A stretch of 53,959 nucleotides of DNA from Hafnia psychrotolerans (lineage in GTDB: Bacteria > Pseudomonadota > Gammaproteobacteria > Enterobacterales > Enterobacteriaceae): contig NZ_BMFZ01000016.1 of the NCBI RefSeq assembly GCF_014639435.1, forward strand, positions 1 through 53,959, read 5' to 3'. Both the position numbers and the translations under genes were made by a program. The notes under the pieces were generated by a model that saw only the letters and a list, made by a program, of their open reading frames with translations, was not told where the DNA came from and searched no databases. Below are positions 22,454 to 33,587 of this stretch, one piece after another. Position 1 is the first letter of the stretch; the number at the start of each line of letters is the position of its first letter.

Positions 22454-22493
22454 ATGATCCGATGCTTGCTTTGTCGCGCATCGGGTCATTTTT
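22454..22493 (+). terminator. Terminator after argI
   Basis: ATGATCCGATGC pairs with GCATCGGGTCAT (one mismatch or G-U) around a 12-base loop and is followed by TTTTT. Confidence 0.8.
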
Positions 22494-22642
22494 GGCGGAG
22501 GATCGTCTCACTCGCTTTTACATAATATTGCAGTTTTTCACCGAGTATCCCCGCCAAAATGCCGGTTTTTCAACTAACCTTTTAAAAAAGCACGCCTTCT
22601 TTTGCCGTTTTCAGGCGAAGGGGTAAAAAAAAGGGCATCGTG

Positions 22643-24898
<2,256 letters not shown>

Positions 24899-25006
24899 GT
24901 TATGCCATAATAACGCCCCAACAGGCAACATCGCATGATCCCGTTAACATTTTTTGTCTCAATCTGGGTCCGAAGGCAATCGATTAGCTGCGTATGATTT
25001 TTCCGC

Positions 25007-25034
25007 TTGATGTCGACAATCACGGGCGTATAAT
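25007..25034 (+). promoter_or_regulatory. Promoter of pyrLBI
   Basis: TTGATG (25007-25012), a 16-base spacer and TATAAT (25029-25034) lie about 25 bases before the leader-peptide ATG. The bases after the -10 (GCGCGACAATTTGCC) hold the probable start site. Confidence 0.82.
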
Positions 25035-25059
25035 GCGCGACAATTTGCCGGGAGAACCC

Positions 25060-25176
25060 ATGAACAATCGACAGGTTTGCTGTGTTCAAAAACAATCACA
25101 AAACACCGTGCCAGAAGGCAGTCCGCTGCCGTTGTTCTTCCGTTGCATTGCCGATCTGATGAAAGCCCCTTATTAA
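25060..25176 (+). CDS. pyrL: pyrBI leader peptide
   Basis: A 38-codon peptide starting [12 protein letters not shown] and ending LMKAPY, preceded by GGGAG 6 bases upstream. Its stop codon lies inside the attenuator hairpin, as required for UTP-sensitive attenuation: when UTP is low, polymerase pauses in the pyrimidine-rich stretch (25125-25150), the ribosome catches up and prevents the hairpin. The amino-acid sequence is unlike E. coli PyrL except for the run of hydrophobic residues coded by U-rich codons, which fits a role of translation rather than of the product. Confidence 0.85.
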   Translation: MNNRQVCCVQKQSQNTVPEGSPLPLFFRCIADLMKAPY

Positions 25177-25190
25177 AGGGGCTTTTTTTT
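25162..25190 (+). terminator. pyrBI attenuator
   Basis: AAAGCCCCTT, a short loop and AAGGGGCTTT are followed by eight T. It overlaps the end of pyrL and lies 88 bases before pyrB. Confidence 0.92.
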
Positions 25191-25216
25191 GTCCAGAATT
25201 CGAGAGTTTATTTAAA

Positions 25217-25270
25217 TATACCCAAAGTTATTGGCGTTGCAGCGCGGCGGCAAGGACGAGGGGACAGGAG
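25217..25270 (+). repeat. Truncated ERIC element ending at the pyrB ribosome-binding site
   Basis: TATACCCAAAGTTATTGGCG followed by TTGCAGCGCGGCGGCAAG matches the left arm of an ERIC element (consensus TATACCCAAAATAATTCGAG then TTGCAGGAAGGCGGCAAGCG). The central palindrome and right arm are missing. The AGGAG used by pyrB (25267-25271) stands at the place of the CAGGAG in the ERIC core. Confidence 0.6.
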
Positions 25271-25277
25271 AGTAGCA

Positions 25278-26213
25278 ATGGCTAACCCGCTATACCAAAA
25301 ACACATTATCTCAATCAACGATCTCAGCCGTGAAGAATTGGAACTGGTACTGGACACCGCTGCCAGCCTGAAAGCCCAGCCACAGCCTGAATTATTGAAA
25401 CATAAAGTGATCGCCAGCTGTTTCTTCGAAGCCTCCACGCGTACTCGTTTATCGTTCGAAACGTCGATCCATCGACTGGGTGCATCGGTGGTCGGTTTCG
25501 CTGACGGATCCAACACATCGCTCGGTAAAAAAGGCGAAACGCTGGCCGACACCATTTCAGTCATCAGCACTTACGTCGACGCCATCGTAATGCGTCACCC
25601 GCAGGAAGGCGCGGCGCGTCTGGCCACCGAGTTCTCCAGCGGCATTCCGATCCTCAATGCCGGTGACGGCGCCAATCAGCATCCGACGCAAACGCTGCTT
25701 GATCTGTTCACTATCCGAGAAACCCAAGGCCGTCTCGACAATATCAAGATTGCCATGGTCGGTGACCTGAAATATGGCCGCACCGTTCATTCTCTCGCTC
25801 AGGCGTTAGCGAAATTCCAGGGCAACCGCTTCTACTTTATCGCCCCCGATGCGCTGGCGATGCCGGGCTACATTCTCTCCCTGCTAAAAGAGAAAGGCAT
25901 TGAATACAGCCTGCATGAGAGCATTGATGACGTCGTGCCGGAGCTGGATATTCTCTATATGACTCGGGTACAAAAAGAGCGTTTGGATCCGTCCGAGTAC
26001 GCCAATGTCAAAGCCCAGTTTGTTCTGCGCGCCGCCGACCTGGCCGGTGCCCAGGCCCATATGAAAGTGCTGCATCCGCTGCCACGCATTGATGAAATTA
26101 CGCCCGACGTTGATAAAACCCCTTATGCCTGGTATTTCCAGCAGGCCGGCAATGGCATATTCGCCCGCCAGGCCTTACTGGCGCTGGTACTCAACGCCGA
26201 CACTGCACAATAA
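25278..26213 (+). CDS. pyrB: Aspartate carbamoyltransferase catalytic subunit
   Basis: A 311-residue catalytic chain of ATCase, making carbamoyl-aspartate, the committed step of pyrimidine synthesis; two trimers join three PyrI dimers. Carbamoyl-phosphate binding S53-T-R-T-R57, HPTQTLLDL, and the aspartate-binding HPLPRIDEI are all present. ATG 25278 follows AGGAG and gives the exact E. coli length; the upstream open frame crosses the attenuator and is not used. pyrI follows after 18 bases. Confidence 0.98.
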   Translation: MANPLYQKHIISINDLSREELELVLDTAASLKAQPQPELLKHKVIASCFFEASTRTRLSFETSIHRLGASVVGFADGSNTSLGKKGETLADTISVISTYVDAIVMRHPQEGAARLATEFSSGIPILNAGDGANQHPTQTLLDLFTIRETQGRLDNIKIAMVGDLKYGRTVHSLAQALAKFQGNRFYFIAPDALAMPGYILSLLKEKGIEYSLHESIDDVVPELDILYMTRVQKERLDPSEYANVKAQFVLRAADLAGAQAHMKVLHPLPRIDEITPDVDKTPYAWYFQQAGNGIFARQALLALVLNADTAQ

Positions 26214-26231
26214 ACTTGAGGAGAAAATAAT

Positions 26232-26696
26232 ATGACTCACGATAATAAACTTCAGGTTGAAGCCATTAAATGCGGCACGGTGATTGACCATATTCCCGCG
26301 CAAATCGGTTTCAAATTGCTGTCGCTGTTTAAACTCACCGAGACCGATCAGCGTATTACCATCGGTCTGAATCTGCCGTCCAACGAGCTGGGACGCAAAG
26401 ACATTATTAAGATAGAGAACACTTTCCTGACCGAGCAGCAGGTCAACCAACTGGCGGTCTATGCGCCGAAAGCCACGGTCAATCGTATCGACGATTATGA
26501 AGTGGTGAAGAAATTGATGCCTACCCTGCCGGAACGTATCGAAGGCGTATTGCACTGCCCGAACAGTAATTGCATCAGCCGCTCCGAACCCGTGGCGTCA
26601 AGTTTTGCCGTGAAACAGCGTCAGGGCGACGTCCATCTGCAATGCAAATATTGCGAGAAAGAGTTCGAGCATCACGTGGTAATGAATAACGACTGA
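26232..26696 (+). CDS. pyrI: Aspartate carbamoyltransferase regulatory subunit
   Basis: A 154-residue regulatory chain. The N-terminal allosteric domain binds ATP/CTP/UTP ([21 protein letters not shown]). The zinc domain has the four cysteines C109, C114, C138 and C141 needed for contact with PyrB. It gives feedback inhibition by CTP and cooperativity to the dodecamer. GAGGAG precedes the ATG. Last gene of the operon. Confidence 0.98.
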   Translation: MTHDNKLQVEAIKCGTVIDHIPAQIGFKLLSLFKLTETDQRITIGLNLPSNELGRKDIIKIENTFLTEQQVNQLAVYAPKATVNRIDDYEVVKKLMPTLPERIEGVLHCPNSNCISRSEPVASSFAVKQRQGDVHLQCKYCEKEFEHHVVMNND

Positions 26697-26780
26697 CGTG
26701 ATCGGGCGTAATGACTTTTCATCTCTGCCCTTTATACTGGGGCAGGTTTTAAATTCTAATAACTCAAATCAGGAGACAAC

Positions 26781-27167
26781 ATGTCCCGCGAAATCAGCAC
26801 TGAAAATGCCCCCGCTGCCATTGGTCCTTACGTTCAGGGCGTTGATCTTGGTAGCATGATCATCACGTCCGGTCAGATCCCGGTGGATCCGAAAACTGGC
26901 ACCGTTGCCGATGACATCGCCGCTCAGGCGCGCCAGTCGCTGGAAAACGTTAAAGCCATCGTTGAAGCGGCTAACCTGAAGGTCTCAGACATCGTGAAAA
27001 CGACGGTTTTCGTGAAAGATCTGAACGATTTTGCAACCGTCAACGCCACCTATGAAGCCTTCTTCACCGAGCACAACGCGCCGTTCCCGGCACGCTCATG
27101 CGTCGAAGTGGCACGTCTGCCAAAAGACGTAAAAATCGAAATAGAAGCCATCGCTGTTCGTCGTTAA
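26781..27167 (+). CDS. ridA: RidA family reactive imine deaminase
   Basis: A 128-residue trimeric cytosolic enzyme that hydrolyses reactive 2-aminoacrylate and other imines formed by PLP enzymes. The key arginine R105 (PARSCVEVARLP) and the GQIPVDPKTG loop are present. AGGAGA precedes the ATG by 6 bases. It lies behind pyrBI, as in many enterobacteria, but has its own spacing (84 bases) and terminator. Confidence 0.96.
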   Translation: MSREISTENAPAAIGPYVQGVDLGSMIITSGQIPVDPKTGTVADDIAAQARQSLENVKAIVEAANLKVSDIVKTTVFVKDLNDFATVNATYEAFFTEHNAPFPARSCVEVARLPKDVKIEIEAIAVRR

Positions 27168-27189
27168 TCCGAACCCAGCGCATTGATCA

Positions 27190-27217
27190 GGTCAGCCTTC
27201 CGGCTGGCCTTTTTTTT
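27190..27217 (+). terminator. Terminator after ridA
   Basis: GGTCAGCC, loop TTCC and GGCTGGCC (one G-U pair) are followed by eight T. Confidence 0.9.
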
Positions 27218-27371
27218 GCCTTCTTCCCTACGCTGGCGATTGCCTCATCAAAGACCATACTTAATAAACGTCGCGTTTTTTTGCCCCCAATTCAGGCAAG
27301 TCGTTGGCGTTACGCACCGAAATAGCGCGTGATGGCTGATTTTCAGGCCTGTTTCCGCCGTTTATGCACGC

Positions 27372-27387
27372 TGGCACACTTTGTGCG
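27372..27387 (+). promoter_or_regulatory. Candidate sigma-54 promoter of the Anbu operon
   Basis: TGGCACACTTTGTGCG carries the -24 GG and -12 GC at the required spacing and fits TGGCACRNNNNTTGCW with two mismatches. It lies about 70 bases before the first gene. An imperfect dyad upstream (GCACC...GCGTG, about 27316-27332) could be an enhancer-binding site of NtrC type, but it is weak. Confidence 0.5.
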
Positions 27388-27455
27388 TGTTCTTTTTGTG
27401 ACGTAAAAAAAATCCCTGAAAAAACGAAACAGCCCGACCTGTCATTGAGGTGAAT

Positions 27456-28922
27456 ATGATCAACATCGACCTTTCCGATTCACCCTTTTTTGATGAAATG
27501 TTAATGGCTGAAGGGCAACATCGCAGCCATTATGAGGCTTACTGGCAGTGGTTACAGAAGGCCGACCAACAGGCCGTCCAGCGCAAGAAAGAAGAAGCGG
27601 CGCTGTTGTTTCACCGGGTGGGTATCACGTTTAATGTGTATGGCGAAGACGACGGTGCCGAGCGGCTGATTCCGTTCGACAGCGTGCCGAGAATTATTCC
27701 TGCTAACGAGTGGAAAATGCTGGATCTGGGGATCCGCCAGCGTGTTCAGGCACTGAACGCTTTTCTGCATGATATTTACCACGATCAGAACATCATTAAG
27801 GCTGGCATCGTCCCTGCCGAACAGGTGCTGACAAACGATCAGTATCAGCCGTGTATGCAAGGTATCGACCTGCATCGTGACACCTACGCACACATTGCAG
27901 GAACTGACATGGTGCGCGGCGGTGATGGCGAGTATTACGTTCTGGAGGACAACCTGCGCACGCCGTCCGGTGTGTCGTACATGCTGGAAAACCGTAAAAT
28001 GATGATGCGCCTGTACCCGGAATTATTCTCCGAACAGCGTATTGCACCGGTTTCCCGCTACCCTTCCCATCTGTTACAAACTCTGCGCGAAAGTACACCG
28101 GTCAATGATCCGACCGTCGTCGTGCTGACACCGGGCCGTTTTAATAGCGCCTATTTCGAACACAGTTTTCTGGCTCAGCAAATGGGGGTCGAGCTGGTGG
28201 AAAGCGTCGACCTGTATGTTAAAGACGGCGCTGTCTTTATGCGCACCACATCTGGCCCGTGTAAGATCGATGTCATTTACCGCCGCCTTGATGATGCTTT
28301 CCTCGACCCGCTGGCTTTTCGCGCTGACTCCATGCTCGGCGTACCGGGTCTGCTGTCGGTCTACCGCGCCGGTGGCGTGGTGCTGGCCAATGCGATTGGC
28401 ACTGGCGTTGCCGATGACAAATCCATTTACCCTTACGTGCCGGAGATGATCCGTTTTTATCTCTCCGAAGAGCCGATCCTCAACAATGTCCCAACCTGGC
28501 AATGCCGTGACAAAAAAGCCCTCTCTTTTGTGTTGGCGAATCTGGAAAAAATGGTGGTGAAAGAGGTTCACGGCGCGGGGGGCTACGGCATGCTCATTGG
28601 CCCGACAGCCAGTCTTGCGGAGATCGCCCGTTTTCGCGATCTGCTTAAGGCACGTCCTGAAAATTATATCGCTCAGGAGACGCTGGCACTTTCCACCTGC
28701 CCGACGTTCGTTGATAGCGGTTTGGCACCGCGTCACATCGATCTGCGTCCTTTCGCGCTGACCGGCGCAGAGATCCGCCTGGTGCCCGGTGGTTTAACGC
28801 GCGTAGCGCTGGAGGATGGGTCACTGGTGGTCAACTCATCACAAGGTGGCGGAACCAAAGACACCTGGGTGTTAGAAGATGAGCCGGTAGAGGAAAACAG
28901 TGCGGAGGACGACGTATGCTAA
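27456..28922 (+). CDS. Circularly permuted ATP-grasp type 2 protein (Anbu operon)
   Basis: A 488-residue cytosolic protein of the CP-ATP-grasp (formerly DUF404/DUF407) family, predicted carboxylate-amine ligases that may build small peptides or tag proteins. Recognisable blocks: FNVYGEDDGAERLIPFD near 60, the nucleotide/metal block VLEDNLRTPSGVSYMLENR (about 165-185), and VVKEVHGAGGYGMLIGP (about 368-385). ATG 27456 follows GAGG by 6 bases; a GTG six bases upstream is possible. It overlaps the alpha-E gene by 7 bases. The gene set with alpha-E protein, transglutaminase and Anbu is a recurrent bacterial operon of unknown physiological role. Confidence 0.87.
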   Translation: MINIDLSDSPFFDEMLMAEGQHRSHYEAYWQWLQKADQQAVQRKKEEAALLFHRVGITFNVYGEDDGAERLIPFDSVPRIIPANEWKMLDLGIRQRVQALNAFLHDIYHDQNIIKAGIVPAEQVLTNDQYQPCMQGIDLHRDTYAHIAGTDMVRGGDGEYYVLEDNLRTPSGVSYMLENRKMMMRLYPELFSEQRIAPVSRYPSHLLQTLRESTPVNDPTVVVLTPGRFNSAYFEHSFLAQQMGVELVESVDLYVKDGAVFMRTTSGPCKIDVIYRRLDDAFLDPLAFRADSMLGVPGLLSVYRAGGVVLANAIGTGVADDKSIYPYVPEMIRFYLSEEPILNNVPTWQCRDKKALSFVLANLEKMVVKEVHGAGGYGMLIGPTASLAEIARFRDLLKARPENYIAQETLALSTCPTFVDSGLAPRHIDLRPFALTGAEIRLVPGGLTRVALEDGSLVVNSSQGGGTKDTWVLEDEPVEENSAEDDVC

Positions 28923-29860
28923 GCAGAACTGCCAGTGAGTTGTACTGGATGGCGCGTTATCTGGAACGCGCCGAAAACATTGCCCGTCTGCTCGACGTCA
29001 CAAACAAGTTGTCGATGATGTCGATCAGCGATCACACCCAACTGAACGACGATCAAAACGATCTGATGGTTCCGCTAACGCTCACTGGCACACAGACGCT
29101 GTTCAGTGAGCACTATTCTCAGCTCACCATGGGCAATCTGCTCAATTTTTTTGCCCTGGATAACGTCAACCACAGCAGTATTTTCAGTTGCATGCAGATG
29201 GCGTGGAATAACGCCCATGCCGTGCGCGGTAGTTTGTCATCAGAGGTGTGGGAGAGCATTAACGCGTCGTGGATTGAAATGAAGTCGATCCGCCGTCAGG
29301 GCGTGGCTTCGCTCGGCGCTGATGCCTTTTTCGACTGGGTTAAAGAGCGTTCGCACCTGTTTCGAGGCGCGATGTTTGGCACGTTACTGCGCAGCGATGC
29401 GCTGAATTTCATTCGTCTCGGCACGATGCTTGAACGAGCTGACAGCACGGCACGATTGCTGGATGTCACCCATCAGTTGCTCGATGCCGATGAAGACCCG
29501 GTGCGGGAATACTACCGAATGGACACGCTGTTGCGGGCAGTGAGCGCACGCGAAGCTTTTCATACGCTCTACAAACAGCAGATCAGCCGCGAGACCATCT
29601 CCGAACTGCTGATCTTGCGGGGCGAATTACCGCGCTCACTGCTGGCCTGCGTGGAGATTATGGCCGAGCAGCTCGAACTGATTGGCGGCACTTCGGGCAA
29701 TTTGCCGCGCCGACGAGTGCATACACTGCATGCTGAGCTGCGCTTCACCACGTTGGATGAAATCATGGCTGAGGGCCTGACTGAATGGCTGACGCAGTTC
29801 CTCGACAAAACCAGCGCCATTGCAGAGAGCATTCACCAAACTTATCTGGAGGCACAATAA
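28916..29860 (+). CDS. Alpha-E domain protein (DUF403)
   Basis: A 314-residue all-helical protein, starting MLSRTASELYWMARYLERAE, the family signature, with a second similar block DALNFIRLGTMLERADSTARLLD. Alpha-E proteins accompany CP-ATP-grasp enzymes and are thought to be partner subunits; biochemical function is not established. The ATG overlaps the upstream stop (7 bases) and its own stop overlaps the next start (TAATG), so translation of three genes is coupled. Confidence 0.88.
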   Translation: MLSRTASELYWMARYLERAENIARLLDVTNKLSMMSISDHTQLNDDQNDLMVPLTLTGTQTLFSEHYSQLTMGNLLNFFALDNVNHSSIFSCMQMAWNNAHAVRGSLSSEVWESINASWIEMKSIRRQGVASLGADAFFDWVKERSHLFRGAMFGTLLRSDALNFIRLGTMLERADSTARLLDVTHQLLDADEDPVREYYRMDTLLRAVSAREAFHTLYKQQISRETISELLILRGELPRSLLACVEIMAEQLELIGGTSGNLPRRRVHTLHAELRFTTLDEIMAEGLTEWLTQFLDKTSAIAESIHQTYLEAQ

Positions 29861-30654
29861 TGAAACTGAATGTGAGTCATCAGACGCATTACACCTATGC
29901 GCAACAGGTCAAACGCAGCACGCAATACCTGCGCCTGACCCCGCAGGACTCCAGCCATCAAAAGATTTTATCGTGGGATCTGACGCTACCGGAATATGCT
30001 ACCCGCACGCTGGATGCCTATGGGAATGTGCTCCATGTGCTGACCTTAGACCAACCCCATCAGGCGATCACTATCGAAGCCAATGGCGTGGTGGAAATAG
30101 AAGACAATATGGAAGACGACAATTGCGGGCATTTATCGCCGCTGGTCTTTCTACGCACCAGCCCGCTGACCCATGCGGACGGTGCGATCCGTGACTTCGC
30201 CGGCCGCTATTACCGCCCACAAGCTCAACATGAGAGTCTGTGTACGCTCATGGGCGAACTGCTGCTGAAAATGCCCTACAGTCCTGGGACGACCACAGTA
30301 AAAGACAGCGCTTCGCAGGCATTTTCCGCGCAACAGGGTGTCTGTCAGGATCACACCCATGTCTTTCTGGCCTGTTGCCGCAGTCTGGGCATTCCGGCCC
30401 GCTACGTCAGTGGTTATCTCTACAGCGAGGACTCGACGCACGTCGCCATGCATGCGTGGGCCGAAGCCTGGCTCGATGACTGCTGGCAGAGCTTTGATGT
30501 GACCAACAATACCTGTCAGCCCAATCAGCATTTGAAACTGGCTATCGGTATCGATTATCTTGATGCATGCCCGGTTCGCGGCATCCGATTAGGCGGAGGA
30601 TGTGAAGATATGCACACCGTCGCGGCGGTTCATATGCTCGATATACCGCAATAA
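29860..30654 (+). CDS. Transglutaminase-like cysteine peptidase (Anbu operon)
   Basis: A 264-residue protein with an N-terminal bacterial transglutaminase-associated domain (about 1-85; MKLNVSHQTHYTY) and a transglutaminase core. Candidate catalytic triad: Cys in QGVCQDHTHVFLACC, His in HVAMHAWAEAW, and Asp in SFDVTNN. No signal peptide, so it acts in the cytosol, probably as a peptidase or amide-group transferase. ATG 29860 overlaps the alpha-E stop by one base. Confidence 0.88.
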   Translation: MKLNVSHQTHYTYAQQVKRSTQYLRLTPQDSSHQKILSWDLTLPEYATRTLDAYGNVLHVLTLDQPHQAITIEANGVVEIEDNMEDDNCGHLSPLVFLRTSPLTHADGAIRDFAGRYYRPQAQHESLCTLMGELLLKMPYSPGTTTVKDSASQAFSAQQGVCQDHTHVFLACCRSLGIPARYVSGYLYSEDSTHVAMHAWAEAWLDDCWQSFDVTNNTCQPNQHLKLAIGIDYLDACPVRGIRLGGGCEDMHTVAAVHMLDIPQ

Positions 30655-30684
30655 CCCAGACTCACTGAAAAGGTAGATATTTCT

Positions 30685-31413
30685 ATGACTTACTGTGTGG
30701 CCATGCGCTTGTCCTCTGGCCTGGTTTTTGTCTCAGACTCGCGCACTAATGCCGGAGTGGACCATATTTCCACGTTCCGCAAACTGCATATTTTTCATCA
30801 GAGTGATGAAAGAATGCTGGTGATTCAGAGTGCCGGAAATCTGGCGACCACACAGAGCATCATCAGTCTGCTGCACCGGCGCTGTCTTGATCCTGAACGT
30901 GAGAACGTGTTGAATGCGGCGTCGATGTATGACGTCGCCAGCCTGCTGGGAGAAACAGTACGCGAGGTGATTGCCCGCGACAGCGGTGCCAATCAGGGCA
31001 GCATGACTGATTTCAGTTGTAATTTACTGCTCGGCGGTCAGATCAAGGGGGATGGATTGCGGTTGTTCCATATTTATCCGCAGGGGAATTTCATCGAAGC
31101 GACGCATGACACTCCCTACTTTCAGATCGGCGAAAGCAAGTATGGCAAACCCATTATTGACCGGGTGCTCACCTACAACACGCCGCTTGAACAGGCGATG
31201 CAGTGTGCATTGATTTCGATGGATTCCACTCTGCGCAGCAATCTGTCGGTCGGTTTACCGCTAGATGTGATGATTTACCCGGCAGACAGCTACAGTTCCG
31301 TACAGCAGCACCGCATTACCGAGACACACCCGTACTTCGCTATGATCAGTAAAGGCTGGGGCGAAGGCCTGCTCAGTATTTTCGGCCAACTACCGCCGCT
31401 GAAGCTGGATTAG
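30685..31413 (+). CDS. Anbu: proteasome-like Ntn peptidase
   Basis: A 242-residue homologue of proteasome beta subunit and HslV, the family called Anbu (ancestral beta subunit). Starts MTYCVAMRLSSGLVFVSDSR; after methionine removal T2 would be the N-terminal nucleophile, with D18 and K33 (TFRKLHIF) at the usual Ntn positions. No ATPase ring gene such as hslU or ARC adjoins it, and the family lacks an identified unfoldase. It lies 30 bases behind the transglutaminase gene, last in the operon. It may process a product or tag made by the ATP-grasp/alpha-E pair; that is inference. Confidence 0.88.
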   Translation: MTYCVAMRLSSGLVFVSDSRTNAGVDHISTFRKLHIFHQSDERMLVIQSAGNLATTQSIISLLHRRCLDPERENVLNAASMYDVASLLGETVREVIARDSGANQGSMTDFSCNLLLGGQIKGDGLRLFHIYPQGNFIEATHDTPYFQIGESKYGKPIIDRVLTYNTPLEQAMQCALISMDSTLRSNLSVGLPLDVMIYPADSYSSVQQHRITETHPYFAMISKGWGEGLLSIFGQLPPLKLD

Positions 31414-31426
31414 ACACCCGTTGAGA

Positions 31427-31987
31427 TCAGGGCTTTTTCTTCACCGCGTTCTCCACAGCGAAAGGGTCAATACCCTGACGTTGTAGGTGGCGAAAACGCA
31501 GAATATTGTAGCCATTCATCAGCAAGAAGCTGCCCTCGATCAGTGAACCGCCGATCGAACCAAGCCAGACATTATGAATGACCCAGCAACAGGTGGAACC
31601 CCACATGATGCATCGGGTCTTCAACCCGCTGGTGCGGAAGAGTGCCCAGGTGCTGGCTACCGTACCGACGATTGGCAGCAACTCCATCAGGTGTTTGGCT
31701 TTGCCGATGCCAAGGATAAGCGTCAGAGCGATAAAGACCACCATCACCCACTGGTTGCGTGTTTTAAGGGTGATCAGAGTACGGACAGCGTTGAGCAAGG
31801 CGCTCATGCCAGCTGGATTGGCGCCCATTAACAGAAAATGAACGCCAATAATGGCGCTATAGGCGGAGAGTTGCTGTTTAAAACGGCGATCATTGCGGTT
31901 GAAGAACATCGTAATACCGACAAAAAATGCCAGTACGCCAACGCCCTGCGCAAACCAGATGTAGTGCGCGTTCCAGAAGTCACTCAT
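31427..31987 (-). CDS. ygjV: YgjV-family inner membrane protein
   Basis: A 186-residue polytopic membrane protein with about 5-6 hydrophobic helices (for example FAQGVGVLAFFVGITMFF and VVFIALTLILGIGKAK). The E. coli homologue lies next to uxaA, as here. Function unknown; a KdgR-type operator 70 bases upstream of the start suggests a role in hexuronate or oligogalacturonide use. It is transcribed in the same direction as uxaCBA, 108 bases behind uxaA. Confidence 0.88.
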   Translation of the reverse strand: MSDFWNAHYIWFAQGVGVLAFFVGITMFFNRNDRRFKQQLSAYSAIIGVHFLLMGANPAGMSALLNAVRTLITLKTRNQWVMVVFIALTLILGIGKAKHLMELLPIVGTVASTWALFRTSGLKTRCIMWGSTCCWVIHNVWLGSIGGSLIEGSFLLMNGYNILRFRHLQRQGIDPFAVENAVKKKP

Positions 31988-32056
31988 GGGTAAAAAAAGT
32001 CATCGTTGACATCATTATCTCTAGCCAGTCGGAAGAAAATTCACGGCGTTTAATAA

Positions 32057-32075
32057 ATTGAAACACCGTTTCATC
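32057..32075 (-). promoter_or_regulatory. KdgR-type operator of ygjV
   Basis: ATTGAAACACCGTTTCATC agrees with the KdgR consensus AATRAAAYRNYRTTTYATT at 17 of 19 positions. Its 18-base core differs by one base from the reverse complement of the tabA operator at 24881-24898. Confidence 0.65.
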
Positions 32076-32095
32076 TTAATCCTAAAGCTCAGTCA

Positions 32096-33577
32096 CTACA
32101 ATGTAACGCCGCTTTTAAAAATCGCCAGTTCGCGGAAATCATTCAGTTCGTTTCGAGACAGTTTGCCGTCAGCAATGTCGACAATCAGATCAACAAATTC
32201 GCCGAGCAGATCGTCCATCGGGACACCGTGAATGAGTTTTCCTGCGTCGAAGTCAATCCAGTGCGGTTTCTTGGCCGCCAGTTCGCTGTTGGTCGCCAGT
32301 TTCACCGTCGGAACAAAACCGCCGTAAGGCGTACCGCGCCCGGTGCTGAACAGAACCATATGGCAACCGGCACCCGCCAGCGCGCTGGTAGCCACCGCGT
32401 CGTTACCTGGCGCACTGAGCAAGTTAAGGCCGTGACGGGACAGGCGTTCACCATACTTGAGAACGTCCACCACCGGACTTTGACCGGCTTTCTGGGTACA
32501 ACCGAGCGATTTTTCTTCCAGCGTAGTAATCCCACCGGCTTTGTTGCCCGGCGACGGATTCTCGTAAATCGGCTGATTGTGCTCGATAAAATACTGTTTG
32601 AAGTCATTCACCATATGAACAGTTTTTTCAAAGGTCTGCTCGTCGCGACAACGGCTCATCAAGATACGCTCTGCACCAAACATTTCCGGGACTTCCGTCA
32701 GTACGCTAGTGCCGCCGTTAGCAATCACATAGTCGGAAAAACGTCCGAGTAGCGGGTTGGCTGTAATGCCAGACAAGCCGTCTGAGCCGCCGCATTCCAG
32801 ACCAAACTTCAGCTCACTGAGCGTGCCTGGTTCACGCTGATCCTGGCGCATCACCGCGTAAAGTTCACGCAGGCGCTCCAGCCCAGCTTCCACTTCGTCA
32901 TCAAATTTTTGCAGCGTCATGAAGCGCACGCGTTCGTCGTCGACTTCTCCCAGCGTGTCGCGGAACACATCCACCTGATTGTTTTCACAACCCAGACCAA
33001 TCACCAGAACCGCACCAGCATTTGGGTGGCGCACCATGTTTTGCAACATGGTGCGGGTATTGATGTGGTCATCACCCAGTTGAGAACAACCAAATGGATG
33101 TGTGAACAAATAGACGCCGTCGGTGCCTTCAGCCTGATTGGTTTCTTTCAGAAAGCGTTGCTGAATCTGCTTAGCAATCCCGTTGACGCAACCGACAGTC
33201 GGGATAAGCCACAGTTCGTTACGGATACCCACCAAACCGTTCTTACGGCGATAAATCTGCACATCGCGATCGGGCATTTGCGGGGGAAGTTCGACGAACT
33301 CCGGCTGATATTGGTACTGGTCCAGATCGCTGAGATTGGTTTTGGCATTCTGCGAATGAATATGCTCACCGACGGCAATGTCCATCAGCGCATGACCGAT
33401 AGGCAGGCCATATTTGATGATGTTCTGTCCGGCAGCGATGGGTTTTATCGCAAATTTATGCCCACGCACGACCGCCTGAAGCAGCATAACACCGGCTTCG
33501 GTTGGCTCGCCGGACTCAAGATCCTGCAGGGCCACGGCGACATTATCAGCGGGATGGATCTGTATGATGCTATGCAT
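32096..33577 (-). CDS. uxaA: Altronate dehydratase
   Basis: A 493-residue cytosolic iron-dependent enzyme converting D-altronate to 2-keto-3-deoxygluconate, last step of the galacturonate branch. N-terminal SAF domain (HSIIQIHPADNVAVALQDL) and a long C-terminal domain with NELWLIPTVGCVNG, PFGCSQLGDDH and LECGGSDGLSG. Start is ATG at complement 33575-33577, seven bases after AAGAGG; the longer frame upstream runs into uxaB. It is 10 bases behind uxaB in the order uxaC-uxaB-uxaA. Confidence 0.96.
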   Translation of the reverse strand: MHSIIQIHPADNVAVALQDLESGEPTEAGVMLLQAVVRGHKFAIKPIAAGQNIIKYGLPIGHALMDIAVGEHIHSQNAKTNLSDLDQYQYQPEFVELPPQMPDRDVQIYRRKNGLVGIRNELWLIPTVGCVNGIAKQIQQRFLKETNQAEGTDGVYLFTHPFGCSQLGDDHINTRTMLQNMVRHPNAGAVLVIGLGCENNQVDVFRDTLGEVDDERVRFMTLQKFDDEVEAGLERLRELYAVMRQDQREPGTLSELKFGLECGGSDGLSGITANPLLGRFSDYVIANGGTSVLTEVPEMFGAERILMSRCRDEQTFEKTVHMVNDFKQYFIEHNQPIYENPSPGNKAGGITTLEEKSLGCTQKAGQSPVVDVLKYGERLSRHGLNLLSAPGNDAVATSALAGAGCHMVLFSTGRGTPYGGFVPTVKLATNSELAAKKPHWIDFDAGKLIHGVPMDDLLGEFVDLIVDIADGKLSRNELNDFRELAIFKSGVTL

Positions 33578-33587
33578 AATCAACCTC

